A stretch of 64,000 nucleotides of DNA from Acetivibrio cellulolyticus CD2 (GCF_000179595.2 NZ_JH556658.1:728569-792568), one strand, 5' to 3'. Shown: positions 9,134 to 17,429, numbered from the stretch's first letter. The notes: generated by a model not told the origin, from the sequence alone. Numbers and translations are program-made.

Positions 9134-10048
9134 TTAACCAACAAGCCACTTTTCTGCAGCTTCTCTTGTTTCGAATATCCTGAAATTATTATTTTTATTA
9201 GCTTCATAGGCCATTTCTTTAAACCGGCCCTTTAAAATTGAACTATCCTGAATTAGAATAGCTGCTTTTACACGGTAGTTTGCAAACTTTTGCAGTATTT
9301 TTCCGGCTATTCCGGTTTTGAGCTTGAAAAAGTCTTCCGATAATGCGGAATAATTTACCAATAACATGTTTGTATCAGCTTCGCCACATAAAGCAATTAG
9401 GTCAACCGCATCTTGTTCTGTGCTTAATGGATCGGAAGCAGAAAGAAGTTCTAAATATTTTTTGTCTCCGTTTTTTATAATATTATAGTTCATTTTACCC
9501 TCCTCATTAATTGCATTTTCAAAAAGGTCATGACGCAGCTGCTCAACCCATTCCAATTCATTTTTATAGGATGATATGATATTTTTTGAGATCATATTCC
9601 ATAGAAGAATTTCACGAGGGCTTCTGTCGGGTGAATTAAGATTTCGTTTGCTTTTTTCCTGATTTAAAACTAATTGAAGCTTTAATTCGTTTTCGTAATT
9701 GGACAGCAGCTCATTTAGTTCCTTGTCGTTGAGCAGATCGGACCAGGCAAGTTGGATTAAAAAAGTCTTTTTGAACTCAGGAGCTTCCGGTGTTGACTTA
9801 ACCCATTCTTTTAATTCAGAAATTCCTTCTGTTGTTATAGTATATATCTTTTTTGATGGCGAGCTTTCCTGATGAATAACTTCATTGACAACCAAACCTT
9901 CATCCTGTAACTGAATCAGAGTTTTATAGATCTGGTTGTTATTACCGGACCAATACATGCTTGATGATTCCTCAAAGAATTTTTTTAATTCATATCCCGT
10001 AGATGGTTTCCAGCTAAGTATTCCAAGTATTGCAAATTTGATAGACAT
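9134..10048 (-). CDS. PadR-family regulator fused to DUF4180
   Basis: 304 residues on the minus strand behind GGAGGTG. Residues 1-90 are a PadR winged helix: FAILGILSWKPSTGYELKKFFEE, then IYKTLIQLQDEGLV and KKIYTITTEG. Residues 90-180 are the helical dimerisation arm. Residues 190-304, with LSTEQDAVDLIALCGE and AAILIQDSSILKGRFKEMA, look like a DUF4180 domain fused to the regulator. DUF4180 often occurs alone or joined to PadR; its role is unknown, perhaps ligand sensing. The gene is first in an operon with the glycosyltransferase. A nearly perfect palindrome covers its promoter, so it should repress itself and the transferase until a ligand binds. Confidence 0.85.
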   Translation of the reverse strand: MSIKFAILGILSWKPSTGYELKKFFEESSSMYWSGNNNQIYKTLIQLQDEGLVVNEVIHQESSPSKKIYTITTEGISELKEWVKSTPEAPEFKKTFLIQLAWSDLLNDKELNELLSNYENELKLQLVLNQEKSKRNLNSPDRSPREILLWNMISKNIISSYKNELEWVEQLRHDLFENAINEEGKMNYNIIKNGDKKYLELLSASDPLSTEQDAVDLIALCGEADTNMLLVNYSALSEDFFKLKTGIAGKILQKFANYRVKAAILIQDSSILKGRFKEMAYEANKNNNFRIFETREAAEKWLVG

Positions 10049-10067
10049 TTAAAACACCTCCGTATTT

Positions 10068-10111
10068 CATTAACATATGTTAATTGTAACATATGTTAAT
10101 GAAATGGTAAA
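10068..10111 (-). promoter_or_regulatory. PadR operator overlapping its promoter
   Basis: A 15-bp inverted repeat, CATTAACATATGTTA (10068-10082) and TAACATATGTTAATG (10087-10101), is separated by four bases. Each arm contains TAACATATGTTA, itself a palindrome with the ATGT/ACAT core known for PadR sites. On the minus strand, TTTACC (10106-10111) and TACAAT (10083-10088) with a 17-base spacer form the promoter, so bound PadR would block polymerase. The rest of the 10049-10365 gap shows nothing else clear. Confidence 0.8.
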
Positions 10112-10365
10112 TACTTTTGTGAAGAAAAGTTAAACGTTTCTTGAGCATTATAAGCCAGTAAGGTTTATTGATTTAATTGGAAATTGTGATAGAATTATTG
10201 TTAAAGTATAAGGATTTACTGTAAGTATAAATGACTCAATTTAACGTATTTACACAAGATGAAATTTAAAAGTTGTTTGACTGGTTGATTACACAATTAG
10301 AAAGTATAAGAATATAATAGGCTAGAGTGGGCTGCAAATGTTATTTTATAAGTCGAGGTGAAAAT

Positions 10366-11133
10366 ATGAATCAACAAATAAAGCCAGTTGGATTATTGAA
10401 GTCTATAGTTTTTTTCGGGATACCGGGCATATTGTTATATCTATCAATGTATTATCTTGTACCATCAATTATAAGTTACGGAATCAATGAAGCGCTTGGA
10501 GTATTAGGCTCCATGTGGATTATAACCATACCACTAATATTTGTAGGTTTACTCTTATACAAACGTGAGTGTGATAGCATTAGCTTTAGAGGATATTTTC
10601 AATTTTTTAGTTTTAAGAAAATTAAGAAAAGTGATATAAAGTACATTGTAATAGGAATATTGGTTTGTATTGTATCAGAAGCTGCGTTAGAACCATTAGG
10701 CATATTCTTTGCAAAATCTCCTATATTAGCACCACCCCAATATTTGTCTCCGCCGTTTAATCCTCTTAAAGAATTCACTCTGCCCATCGAGGTGTTTATG
10801 GGGGTACCACTGAAGGGTAATTGGTTATTTCTGATTGTTTTCATACCTTTGCATTTAATTGCAATGCTTGGGGAAGAAGTAATCTGGCGAGGTTATTTAT
10901 TGCCTCGTCAGGAAAAGAAATATGGTAATTGGGCTTGGGTAATAAACGGCATATTGTGGGCTTGGCTAATGCATTGTTGTTTGAAATGGAATTTCATAAG
11001 TATGCTACCAAGTATGTTAATTACCCCATTTATGGCACTGAAAACAAAAAATACTACTGTTTCTTATCTTATTCATGTAGTTCCAAACATGATGGTATGG
11101 GTTATTATTTTAATAGGTATAATGGGGATTTAG
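10366..11133 (+). CDS. CPBP-family intramembrane metalloprotease
   Basis: 255 residues. I start at ATG 10366 behind CGAGGTG; an upstream in-frame ATG at 10327 lacks a ribosome site. About seven membrane helices. The CPBP (CAAX protease/bacteriocin-processing) motifs are complete: GEEVIWRGYLLPR (motif 1, EExxxR), WAWLMH (motif 2 His) and YLIHVVPN (motif 3 His and Asn). It should be an active glutamate protease in the membrane. Bacterial members serve in signalling, peptide maturation or self-immunity. It contrasts with the two CPBP-like proteins inside the large cluster, which lack these histidines. Confidence 0.8.
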   Translation: MNQQIKPVGLLKSIVFFGIPGILLYLSMYYLVPSIISYGINEALGVLGSMWIITIPLIFVGLLLYKRECDSISFRGYFQFFSFKKIKKSDIKYIVIGILVCIVSEAALEPLGIFFAKSPILAPPQYLSPPFNPLKEFTLPIEVFMGVPLKGNWLFLIVFIPLHLIAMLGEEVIWRGYLLPRQEKKYGNWAWVINGILWAWLMHCCLKWNFISMLPSMLITPFMALKTKNTTVSYLIHVVPNMMVWVIILIGIMGI

Positions 11134-11202
11134 TTGGGATCGTGTGATTTTGAAGATAAAATAGGAGAGATTTATCTTTTGAGATGAAATAAAGGATGGG
11201 GA

Positions 11203-11706
11203 ATGATGAAAGGGAAAAAATTAAGTCCTATAGTGGTTATTGGAGGTTCGGGTCTTTTAGCAATTATTATTCTATTTGGAATTTTAATTGCAGCGTTTAT
11301 ACCTTCTGAAAGCATAAAAAATATTAATATAAAAGATGAAAACATAATTCAGACCTTTGAAAAAGAATTTTATGTTGAATTAGTAGAAGGTTCTTCGATA
11401 CTTAATATGGGTATGACGAAATTATCAGGTTTCTCGCCTGATGGACCTTCAATATCTTATTATTCTAAGATTGTGATACCTGAAAGCAAATTAGATGAGT
11501 TTAAGATAAATAACAATAGTCGAATATCACAGTATCCAATAGATGAAGAAACTTTTGAATTTTTTATGCAAGTTAAAAAAAAGTTTAGTTGGTGGGATTT
11601 CAAATTTGAAGAGGTGGAGTTTTATTCACGGGTAGGGCAAACATCAACGGAAATTATATATTGCAAACCTCAGAATGGTAATGTAACAATTTTTATTCGG
11701 AGTTAA
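11203..11706 (+). CDS. Small membrane-anchored protein, unknown
   Basis: 167 residues behind AAAGGATGGGG, with ATG at 11203 or 11206. One N-terminal membrane helix (residues 12-33) acts as an anchor or uncleaved signal. The rest is a mixed alpha/beta domain of about 130 residues that should lie outside. It has a WWDFKFEE motif but no family feature I recognise. It lies 70 bases after the CPBP gene and upstream of a similarly built small protein, perhaps in one transcript. Confidence 0.5.
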   Translation: MMKGKKLSPIVVIGGSGLLAIIILFGILIAAFIPSESIKNINIKDENIIQTFEKEFYVELVEGSSILNMGMTKLSGFSPDGPSISYYSKIVIPESKLDEFKINNNSRISQYPIDEETFEFFMQVKKKFSWWDFKFEEVEFYSRVGQTSTEIIYCKPQNGNVTIFIRS

Positions 11707-11779
11707 GCATTTTTGTATAAAATTGTTTGACTTTCTAAAGATTAATATAACCCCCATTTATGATTACGAAGGATACAAT

Positions 11780-12190
11780 ATGAAAATAAAAAAGGTACTA
11801 AAAATCATCATATTGACTGCTATTTTTGTTATATCAATTTATGTTTTTATCCCGTGGGTATTTATAAATGATATTTCAACAAAAGAAGCTGATATAGGTA
11901 TTAATAATACAATATCTGGGGGATTAAAGACAGCAATTTCCTCTTATATTGTTGATACAGAAGATTATGATTTGACGTTTGATGGGAAGTCGACAAAAAG
12001 TGTTGGTGACATTATTTTTAACCTTGATAAGTTAGACTATATTGATCTTGAGAGTTATGAGCCTAGTAAACATCGTATATTTGGTTTATTTAAAGTAGAT
12101 AACCTTGGATGGAGAATAATTGTTAATAAAGAAACCTGTGATGTTGACGTTTTGGTTAGCGAAAAAGATGAACTAATATTCACGGAATAA
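11780..12190 (+). CDS. Small membrane-anchored protein, unknown
   Basis: 136 residues. I start at ATG 11780 (MKIKKVLK) behind GAAGGA; an earlier in-frame ATG at 11723 has no ribosome site. A membrane helix covers residues 6-28. The outer domain (IGINNTISGGLKTAISSYIVD and onward) has the general look of a pilin-like or periplasmic alpha/beta fold, but nothing diagnostic. It follows the 167-residue protein by about 70 bases and has the same anchor-plus-domain build. Confidence 0.5.
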   Translation: MKIKKVLKIIILTAIFVISIYVFIPWVFINDISTKEADIGINNTISGGLKTAISSYIVDTEDYDLTFDGKSTKSVGDIIFNLDKLDYIDLESYEPSKHRIFGLFKVDNLGWRIIVNKETCDVDVLVSEKDELIFTE

Positions 12191-12286
12191 GGTGATTTTG
12201 GTGGGGATTGTTTTATATTGGTCCTGTTGCGTATTTTACAATAAAATTCTCATATTAAACTATGCTGTTCAAAACACCATTTTTTT

Positions 12287-12398
12287 ATAAGAATTTGAAG
12301 AACTAAAAATGCTTTCGATGAAGAAAAGTTACATTTTGAGAAACGGTAAGTTGACTATCAGGGGAAAATATGATTACAATTAAATATGCTATTTTGGC
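12287..12398 (+). repeat. Diverged direct repeat, copy A
   Basis: About 112 bases closely matching 15911-16020 on the same strand, from ATAAGAATTTGAAGAACTA through AAGTTGACTATCA to ATGATTACAATTAAATATGC. By eye roughly 85% identical. The two copies flank the segment holding the hsdS remnant, rhuM, the hsdR remnant, pnuC and nadR. Confidence 0.8.
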
Positions 12399-12654
12399 TG
12401 AAATGGTTAATTGGCAGTCAAAGAGTATGAACTTGAATTTGTATGCAAGAGGTTTAGCACAACCGCTTATAACTCAAGGTGTGTTAAAAAGAATTAAAAC
12501 TTTTTTACCAGAACCACAAATTAGAAATTATTTTGGCAATATAAATAGTATTAACCTTGAACAAATTCAAATATTGCAGTCAAAAAACCAAAACCTCATC
12601 AAACAGCGTGACTTGCTGCTTCCGCGTCTGATGAGCGGAAACTGGAGGTGTGAG
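12370..12654 (+). pseudogene. hsdS remnant (type I restriction specificity subunit, C-terminal end)
   Basis: The frame from 12370 encodes ARGLAQPLITQGVLKRIK, then PEPQIRNYF, then a long helix ending in QRDLLLPRLMSG. This is the typical C-terminus of HsdS: the end of the second target-recognition domain and the conserved helix. The whole N-terminal part is missing, and the first eleven codons come from the repeat at 12287-12398. The normal stop is gone, so the frame runs on into rhuM. It is a broken specificity gene and cannot direct methylation. Confidence 0.75.
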
Positions 12655-13647
12655 ATGGGAAATAAAATTATTTTATATACCTCAGACAACGTGAATGTTT
12701 GCATAAATGTAATATTTAAGGATGAAACCTTCTGGCTAACACAAAAAGCTTTAGGTGAACTTTTTGGAGTAGATAGAAGCGTAATTACCAAACATTTAAG
12801 GAATATTTTTTCCGAAGATGAATTGGATGAAAAAGCAGTATGTGCAAAAATTGCACATACTGCTGAAGACGGAAAAACATACAATACACTCCATTACAAC
12901 CTTGATGCAATCATTGCTGTAGGTTACAGGGTGAACTCAAAGGAAGCCACACGCTTTAGGAAATGGGCAACACAAACCTTGAAGGAATACATAGTGAAAG
13001 GTTTTGCCATTAACGATGACCTGATGAAAAACGGCAGAGCTTTTGGCAAGGATTACTTTGATGAATTACTGGAAAAAATCCGGGAAATTCGTGCCAGCGA
13101 ACGGAGAGCTTATCAGAAAATTGCAGATGTTTTTGAACAATGCAGCTATGATTATGATAAAAAAAGTGAGACTACCAAAGCCTTTTATGCCTTTGTACAA
13201 AATAAACTTCATTATGCAATAACGGGAAAAACAGCGGCAGAACTTATAATGGAAAGGGCAAACAGTGAGCTTCCAACAATGGGATTGACTACCTGGAAAA
13301 ACTCTCCCGATGGAAAAATACTTAAAAGTGATATTTCAATTGCCAAGAACTATCTTAACGAAAAAGAACTGTCCAAAATGAACAGGATTGTAACAATGTT
13401 TATTGATTATGCTGAAATGCAGGCGGAAGATGGAATATTGATGAGTATGCAGGATTGGGTGGGCGAAACTAACAGGTTTCTTGAAAACAACCGCAGGAAA
13501 GTGCTTGACGGAAAAGGATGCATCAGCCACGAGGAAGCTTTAGCCAAGGCAAGCGAAGAGTATGATAAATTCAGAGTAAGACAGGATCAAGAATATGTTT
13601 CTCAGTTTGATAAAGAAATGGAAAGGTATTTAAAAGGAGAAAACTAG
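12655..13647 (+). CDS. rhuM: RhuM-family protein
   Basis: 330 residues from ATG 12655, directly behind GGAGGTG, so it has its own start even though it is in frame with the hsdS remnant. The N-terminal part has the Bro/Rha-like signature FWLTQKALGELFGVDRS and VITKHLRNIF, a helix-turn-helix-like region. Next come YNLDAIIAVGYRVNS and ATRFRKWATQTLKEYIVKG, which are diagnostic of the RhuM family (named after a Salmonella pathogenicity-island protein). A C-terminal helical region follows. RhuM genes are very often found inside type I restriction operons between hsdS and hsdR, as here. Their function is unknown; regulation or phage response is suspected. Here the gene appears intact while both partners have decayed. 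Confidence 0.9.
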   Translation: MGNKIILYTSDNVNVCINVIFKDETFWLTQKALGELFGVDRSVITKHLRNIFSEDELDEKAVCAKIAHTAEDGKTYNTLHYNLDAIIAVGYRVNSKEATRFRKWATQTLKEYIVKGFAINDDLMKNGRAFGKDYFDELLEKIREIRASERRAYQKIADVFEQCSYDYDKKSETTKAFYAFVQNKLHYAITGKTAAELIMERANSELPTMGLTTWKNSPDGKILKSDISIAKNYLNEKELSKMNRIVTMFIDYAEMQAEDGILMSMQDWVGETNRFLENNRRKVLDGKGCISHEEALAKASEEYDKFRVRQDQEYVSQFDKEMERYLKGEN

Positions 13648-13666
13648 ACTTCGGGGTTATATGCAT

Positions 13667-14114
13667 ATGCCAAGAATCATCACAGAGAACATGATTGAGC
13701 AGGCAGCCATCAAGCAACTTGTTGAAATATTAAATGTTTTACTGCTGAAAAGGGGATACTTCCCGACGGTATAGGCAGGGAAAATAAAAAGCTGGTGCTT
13801 TATGACATACTTTTAGGAATTATTAACTGCTCAGAACAGGCATAAAGGTTGACTATGAGCTGAACGGCAAAAAAGAAAGTAACCTTCTTAATATCATTGA
13901 TTATAAAAATGCGTGTAATAATGATTTTACCCTTGCTTCACAAATGTGGATCAAAGGAGAGGTTCATTGGCGAAGACCGGATTTGATTATATTTATAAAT
14001 GGCCTGCCCCTTGTTTTCATCGAACTGAAAAATTCAAACATATTGGTAAAAACCGCATATGATAAGAATTTGACGTATTATCTCGAGGTATTAACCAAGG
14101 AGAATTTTTGCTAA
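13667..14114 (+). pseudogene. hsdR remnant (type I restriction endonuclease N-terminus)
   Basis: Pieces of an HsdR N-terminal domain lie in shifting frames. The first is MPRIITENMIEQAAIKQL at 13667. After a frameshift comes DGIGRENKKLVLYDILL (about 13760-13845). The third, from about 13848, is the nuclease core: SQMWIKGE, RRPDLIIFINGLPLVFIELK (the Asp and Glu-x-Lys catalytic motif) and VKTAYDKNLTYY, ending at a stop at 14112-14114. The translocase motor is absent. This is a deeply eroded restriction subunit downstream of rhuM. Confidence 0.85.
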
Positions 14115-14180
14115 CTAAACCAACCGACTTAGAGGTGTTAGCTAATAAGGCAATTTCGACATAGAAATGGAGATATAGAC

Positions 14181-14885
14181 ATGGAGAAAATTAATGAGTT
14201 TGTAAAAAATGAATTGTCAGGCTGGAAGCTATGGGAGATTCTATGGATTGCTATATCTACCGTTACAATTCTAGCACTTTCTATATACTGGAAGGAAGGT
14301 CTGGTTGGAATAATTTCCGCAATTACCGGGGTGGTCTGTGTTGTAATGACCGGAAAAGGGAAAGTTTCATCTTACATATTTGGTATGGTTAATACAGTGC
14401 TATATGCTTATATTGCTTATGGAGCAAAGTATTATGGGGAAGTAATGCTCAATCTTTTATACTATGTTCCGATGAATGTAGTTGGTTGGGTGATGTGGAA
14501 TAAGCATATTAGTGCAGAGACAAAAGAAGTTGAAAAGAAGCAAATGTCAGGCAAATGGAGGATTATCGCCTTTGCAGGGTCTGCTATAGGTGTTTACTTT
14601 TATGGACTGGTTTTAAAGAGAATGGGTGGAAATCTTCCTTTTACCGATAGTTTAACTGCAGTACTTTCTATTGTTGCACAAATTCTATGTGTAAAGAGAT
14701 TTATGGAACAGTGGGTGCTCTGGATTATTATTGATGTAGTTACGGTAATCATGTGGATTATGGCGTTTTTTACCGGTGGAGAGAGCGTTGCAACATTAAT
14801 TATGTGGAGCGTTTATCTATTAAATGCTGTGTTCATGTTTGTTAAGTGGAATAGGGAAAGCAGGAGGGTTGAAGCAAATGTATAA
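14181..14885 (+). CDS. pnuC: Nicotinamide riboside transporter PnuC
   Basis: 234 residues with about seven membrane helices, behind GGAGATATAG. The sequence GKGKVSSYIFGMVNTVLYAY, followed by YYGEVMLNLLYYVPM and VGWVMWNKH, is the PnuC signature, with the Trp/Asn residues that line the vitamin path. PnuC lets nicotinamide riboside diffuse in; phosphorylation by NadR traps it. The last eight bases overlap the start of nadR (shared ATGTATAA), so the two are translationally coupled. Confidence 0.95.
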   Translation: MEKINEFVKNELSGWKLWEILWIAISTVTILALSIYWKEGLVGIISAITGVVCVVMTGKGKVSSYIFGMVNTVLYAYIAYGAKYYGEVMLNLLYYVPMNVVGWVMWNKHISAETKEVEKKQMSGKWRIIAFAGSAIGVYFYGLVLKRMGGNLPFTDSLTAVLSIVAQILCVKRFMEQWVLWIIIDVVTVIMWIMAFFTGGESVATLIMWSVYLLNAVFMFVKWNRESRRVEANV

Positions 14886-15894
14886 CGTAGGGATATACGG
14901 AGGATCTTTTAATCCTCTGCATCAAGGACATATCAGGTGTATAATTGAAGCCGCAAATCAGTGCAGGGAGCTGCACGTTATTATCAGCTGCGGTATAAAC
15001 CGGAATGAGATTGAGCCGAGAATAAGGTATCGGTGGATTTACCAGGTGACAAAACATATTGGGAATGTAAGCATACACTTTCTTGAGGATGATGCAACAG
15101 CAAAAGTTGCTTATACTAAAGAGTATTGGCATCGCGATGCTAAGAAAGTAAAAAGTATGATAGGGAAACCAATTGATGTGGTTTTTTGTGGAAGTGACTA
15201 TGATGAAAATAGTTATTGGAAGCAGTGCTATGAAGAGAGTGAGCTTTATATCATCGAACGGAACGGAATTAGTTCGACAGAGGTTCGAAAGAATCCTTAC
15301 GCTCATTGGGATAGTATTCCAAACGTTGTGAAACCGTACTTCACTAAAAAGGTACTGCTTATTGGCGGGGAAAGCACTGGAAAATCAACGCTTACTATTA
15401 ATTTGGCAAATTATTATAATACTAATTATATTGACGAAGCTGGAAGAGAAATTTCTGAGCGTTCAGGGACAGATTTACTGATGATTTCGAGTGATTTTAC
15501 GGATATCCTGTTGACTCACAAAATGAATGAAATAGAGGCAATTAAACATAGTAACAAAGTTTTATTTGTTGACACGGATTGTTTGATTACAAGGTTCTAT
15601 ATTGATTTCCTGGATGATCCGCAAAATGAAAAACAGAAGAATAAGTCACTAGCTGATGCAATTTCAGATTTAAACCATTATGATCTGGTCTTTTATTTAG
15701 AGCCTGATGTGGAATTTGTTCAAGATGGTGATAGAAGTGAAGTGATAGCTTCCGACAGAGAAAAGTATGGAAATCAGATAAAGCATTTATTTGATGAGCG
15801 AGGTATAGAGTATATCAGTGTTCGTGGAAATTACCAGGAACGTTTTATTAGTGTGACCTCAGAGGTCGATAAATTGCTCAATGGATTAAAGTGA
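14878..15894 (+). CDS. nadR: NadR-type NMN adenylyltransferase / nicotinamide riboside kinase
   Basis: 338 residues from ATG 14878 behind GGAGG. Residues 1-160 form the nucleotidyltransferase domain, with GIYGGSFNPLHQGHIRC (HxGH motif) and ISSTEVRKNP. Residues 163-338 form the kinase, with P-loop GGESTGKST and DTDCLITRFY. The N-terminal helix-turn-helix of enterobacterial NadR is absent, so this form is an enzyme only and not a repressor. With PnuC it turns imported nicotinamide riboside into NMN and then NAD. The stop overlaps nothing; a repeat copy starts 17 bases later. Confidence 0.95.
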   Translation: MYNVGIYGGSFNPLHQGHIRCIIEAANQCRELHVIISCGINRNEIEPRIRYRWIYQVTKHIGNVSIHFLEDDATAKVAYTKEYWHRDAKKVKSMIGKPIDVVFCGSDYDENSYWKQCYEESELYIIERNGISSTEVRKNPYAHWDSIPNVVKPYFTKKVLLIGGESTGKSTLTINLANYYNTNYIDEAGREISERSGTDLLMISSDFTDILLTHKMNEIEAIKHSNKVLFVDTDCLITRFYIDFLDDPQNEKQKNKSLADAISDLNHYDLVFYLEPDVEFVQDGDRSEVIASDREKYGNQIKHLFDERGIEYISVRGNYQERFISVTSEVDKLLNGLK

Positions 15895-15910
15895 ACTAAA
15901 AAACTTTTTC

Positions 15911-16020
15911 ATAAGAATTTGAAGAACTAGAAATGCTTTTGATGAAGATAAGTTAAACTTTGGAGATTAGCAAGTTGACTATCATGGGAAAATATGATTA
16001 CAATTGAATATGCAATTTGG
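15911..16020 (+). repeat. Diverged direct repeat, copy B
   Basis: About 110 bases matching 12287-12398 in the same orientation. It ends in ATGATTACAATTGAATATGC, whose frame runs on into the HAD gene. See copy A. Confidence 0.8.
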
Positions 16021-16038
16021 CAGTTGGGGAGGAACTCT

Positions 16039-16734
16039 ATGTCAGAAATCAAGTTTATACTATTTGATTGTATGGAAACTATCGTAGATGTTTTAAAACT
16101 ACCTGACGTAAGGATGTATTCCGCGTTTGCGTATCATGGAAGCGGATATGAAGATTTGTGGAATGATTTTGATTCCTTTGTGAGTGATTTTGCAAGAGTA
16201 AAATCCGAAATGGAGAAAGCCAGACAAAAGTATGAAGAATATAATCTTTTTGATAGATTCAGACTTATGGTCAATCAAAAACTTACTGATGAAAATCAGA
16301 TAGAAAAAGCTGTAGATGCAATTTCTGCTAACTACTGGAAAAATTATAAGGCTAATTGCTATGTAGCTGACGATGTTAAAGCTGCTTTGGCAGACTTGCA
16401 CTCAAAGTTTAAGTGTGGCATAGTATCTAACTTCATGGTGGTCGGTGGTATTGAAGAATTGCTTGAAATTCATGGTATAGATAAATATTTTGATTTCGTT
16501 GTAACATCGGTAAACATTGGATGGAGAAAACCGTGTAAGGAAATATATGATGCAACATTAGCATTGGCAAGAGTACCGAAGGAACAGATTCTATTCGTAG
16601 GAGACGATTATGTATGTGATTATGTAGGAACGACGAGTTATGGGTTTAATGCGGTTTTATTGGATAAGGAAAATGTTAATAAAAACGCAGACAGAAAGGT
16701 GCAAAGTATAAAAGAATTATTAGAAATAATTTAA
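16039..16734 (+). CDS. HAD-superfamily hydrolase
   Basis: 231 residues. I start at ATG 16039 behind GGGGAGGAA; an in-frame ATG at 15994 belongs to the repeat. Motif I is FILFDCMETIVD: the nucleophile Asp is present, but the usual second Asp (DxD) is Met, as in dehalogenase-like and some other HAD branches. A helical cap follows. Motif II is CGIVSNFM. The motif III Lys is probably in WRKPCKEIY. Motif IV is VGDDYVCDYVGT. The missing second Asp makes simple phosphatase activity less certain. The substrate is unknown. A small membrane protein gene follows after 15 bases. Confidence 0.8.
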   Translation: MSEIKFILFDCMETIVDVLKLPDVRMYSAFAYHGSGYEDLWNDFDSFVSDFARVKSEMEKARQKYEEYNLFDRFRLMVNQKLTDENQIEKAVDAISANYWKNYKANCYVADDVKAALADLHSKFKCGIVSNFMVVGGIEELLEIHGIDKYFDFVVTSVNIGWRKPCKEIYDATLALARVPKEQILFVGDDYVCDYVGTTSYGFNAVLLDKENVNKNADRKVQSIKELLEII

Positions 16735-16749
16735 TGCAGGAGGGTTATT

Positions 16750-17028
16750 ATGGGAACAAGTTTAGTAATTATTGTTATTGCGTTGGCTGTTATATTTGCA
16801 GTGATATTTTCAAAAAACAGTTCAAGAAGCAGCGGATTTAATGGTTATAGTGATAACAATTCGACATTTTTCGGAATTGATAATAATACTGGTGACAATT
16901 CTAATTTTGACAATGATTCAAATGATGGCAATGATGGAAACGACTGCGATTGTGGCGATGACTGTAGTTGTGATAATGACTGCGGTAGTGATTGCGATTG
17001 CGATTGTGATTGCGGATCAGATGATTAG
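16750..17028 (+). CDS. Small membrane protein with Asp/Cys-rich tail
   Basis: 92 residues behind CAGGAGGG. Residues 3-20 are a membrane helix. Residues 24-60 are Asn/Ser/Gly-rich and disordered. Residues 64-92 are an Asp-Cys array of the CDCGDDCSCDNDC kind, with about ten cysteines. Such tails could bind metal. The low-complexity tail is reminiscent of short Clostridia proteins with Cys/Asp repeats, but I know no function. A terminator follows at 17093. Confidence 0.7.
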   Translation: MGTSLVIIVIALAVIFAVIFSKNSSRSSGFNGYSDNNSTFFGIDNNTGDNSNFDNDSNDGNDGNDCDCGDDCSCDNDCGSDCDCDCDCGSDD

Positions 17029-17092
17029 GATTGGTAGATAATTATTGCTGCCAATAAACAAAGTGGCTGTCCTATTGTGTGAACTAAATATA

Positions 17093-17132
17093 GAAAGGGA
17101 CAAATTTGGTTTGGTTAATTTGTCTCTTTTTT
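17093..17132 (+). terminator. Rho-independent terminator before NRPS cluster
   Basis: GAAAGGGACAAATT (17093-17106) pairs with AATTTGTCTCTTTT (17117-17130), one G-T pair, with the T-run extending to 17132. It isolates the cluster from upstream transcription. Confidence 0.85.
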
Positions 17133-17212
17133 ATATTTACAATATACCTCAAAGTGGTAAAATGTTAGTATAGTGTAAAGGAATATATAAAAAGTTCAAA
17201 ATTATAAATCAA

Positions 17213-17294
17213 TTCAACAAAAATTCAATAAAAATTCAAGTTAAATTCAATTTATATTCAATAAAAATTCAATAAAAATTCAAGTTCTATTCCA
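17213..17294 (+). promoter_or_regulatory. Eight TTCAA motifs at exact 11-bp spacing
   Basis: TTCAA begins at 17213, 17224, 17235, 17246, 17257, 17268 and 17279, and a degenerate TTCCA at 17290. The spacing is exactly 11 bases each time, close to one helical turn, with A/T filler between. The array ends beside a weak -35 region. It looks like a phased binding array for an activator, or a bent AT tract, controlling the large cluster. Confidence 0.7.
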
Positions 17295-17321
17295 CTTAAT
17301 GTAGTAATAACCCTATATAAT
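17293..17321 (+). promoter_or_regulatory. Candidate promoter of biosynthetic cluster
   Basis: TATAAT at 17316-17321 is a good -10, but the -35 position (CACTTA, 17293-17298) is poor. This fits an activator-dependent start next to the TTCAA array. A short CCCTAT...ATAGGG inverted repeat (17311-17333) overlaps the -10. The untranslated leader would be about 100 bases. Confidence 0.4.
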
Positions 17322-17429
17322 CATGTAATAGGGAGCGAATTTGTTATCTTTAAAGTTCGTTGTCACTAGGGATTTAAAAGTGTTAGTTGCCTTACATATG
17401 ATAAACAATTTACGAAAGAAGGAAATACT

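Noticed and set aside
10117-10150. Possible third copy of the 110-bp repeat (shared TGAAGAAAAGTTA)
   Set aside because: Only about 13 bases match, which is expected by chance in AT-rich DNA.
16841-17041. Overlapping frame rich in Met, Ile and Val in the Asp-Cys gene
   Set aside because: It is a +1 reading of the Asp/Cys codons without a ribosome site.
17213-17294. Possible CRISPR-like or iteron array
   Set aside because: The unit is 11 bp with no spacers, and there are no cas or replication genes nearby. A regulatory array fits better.
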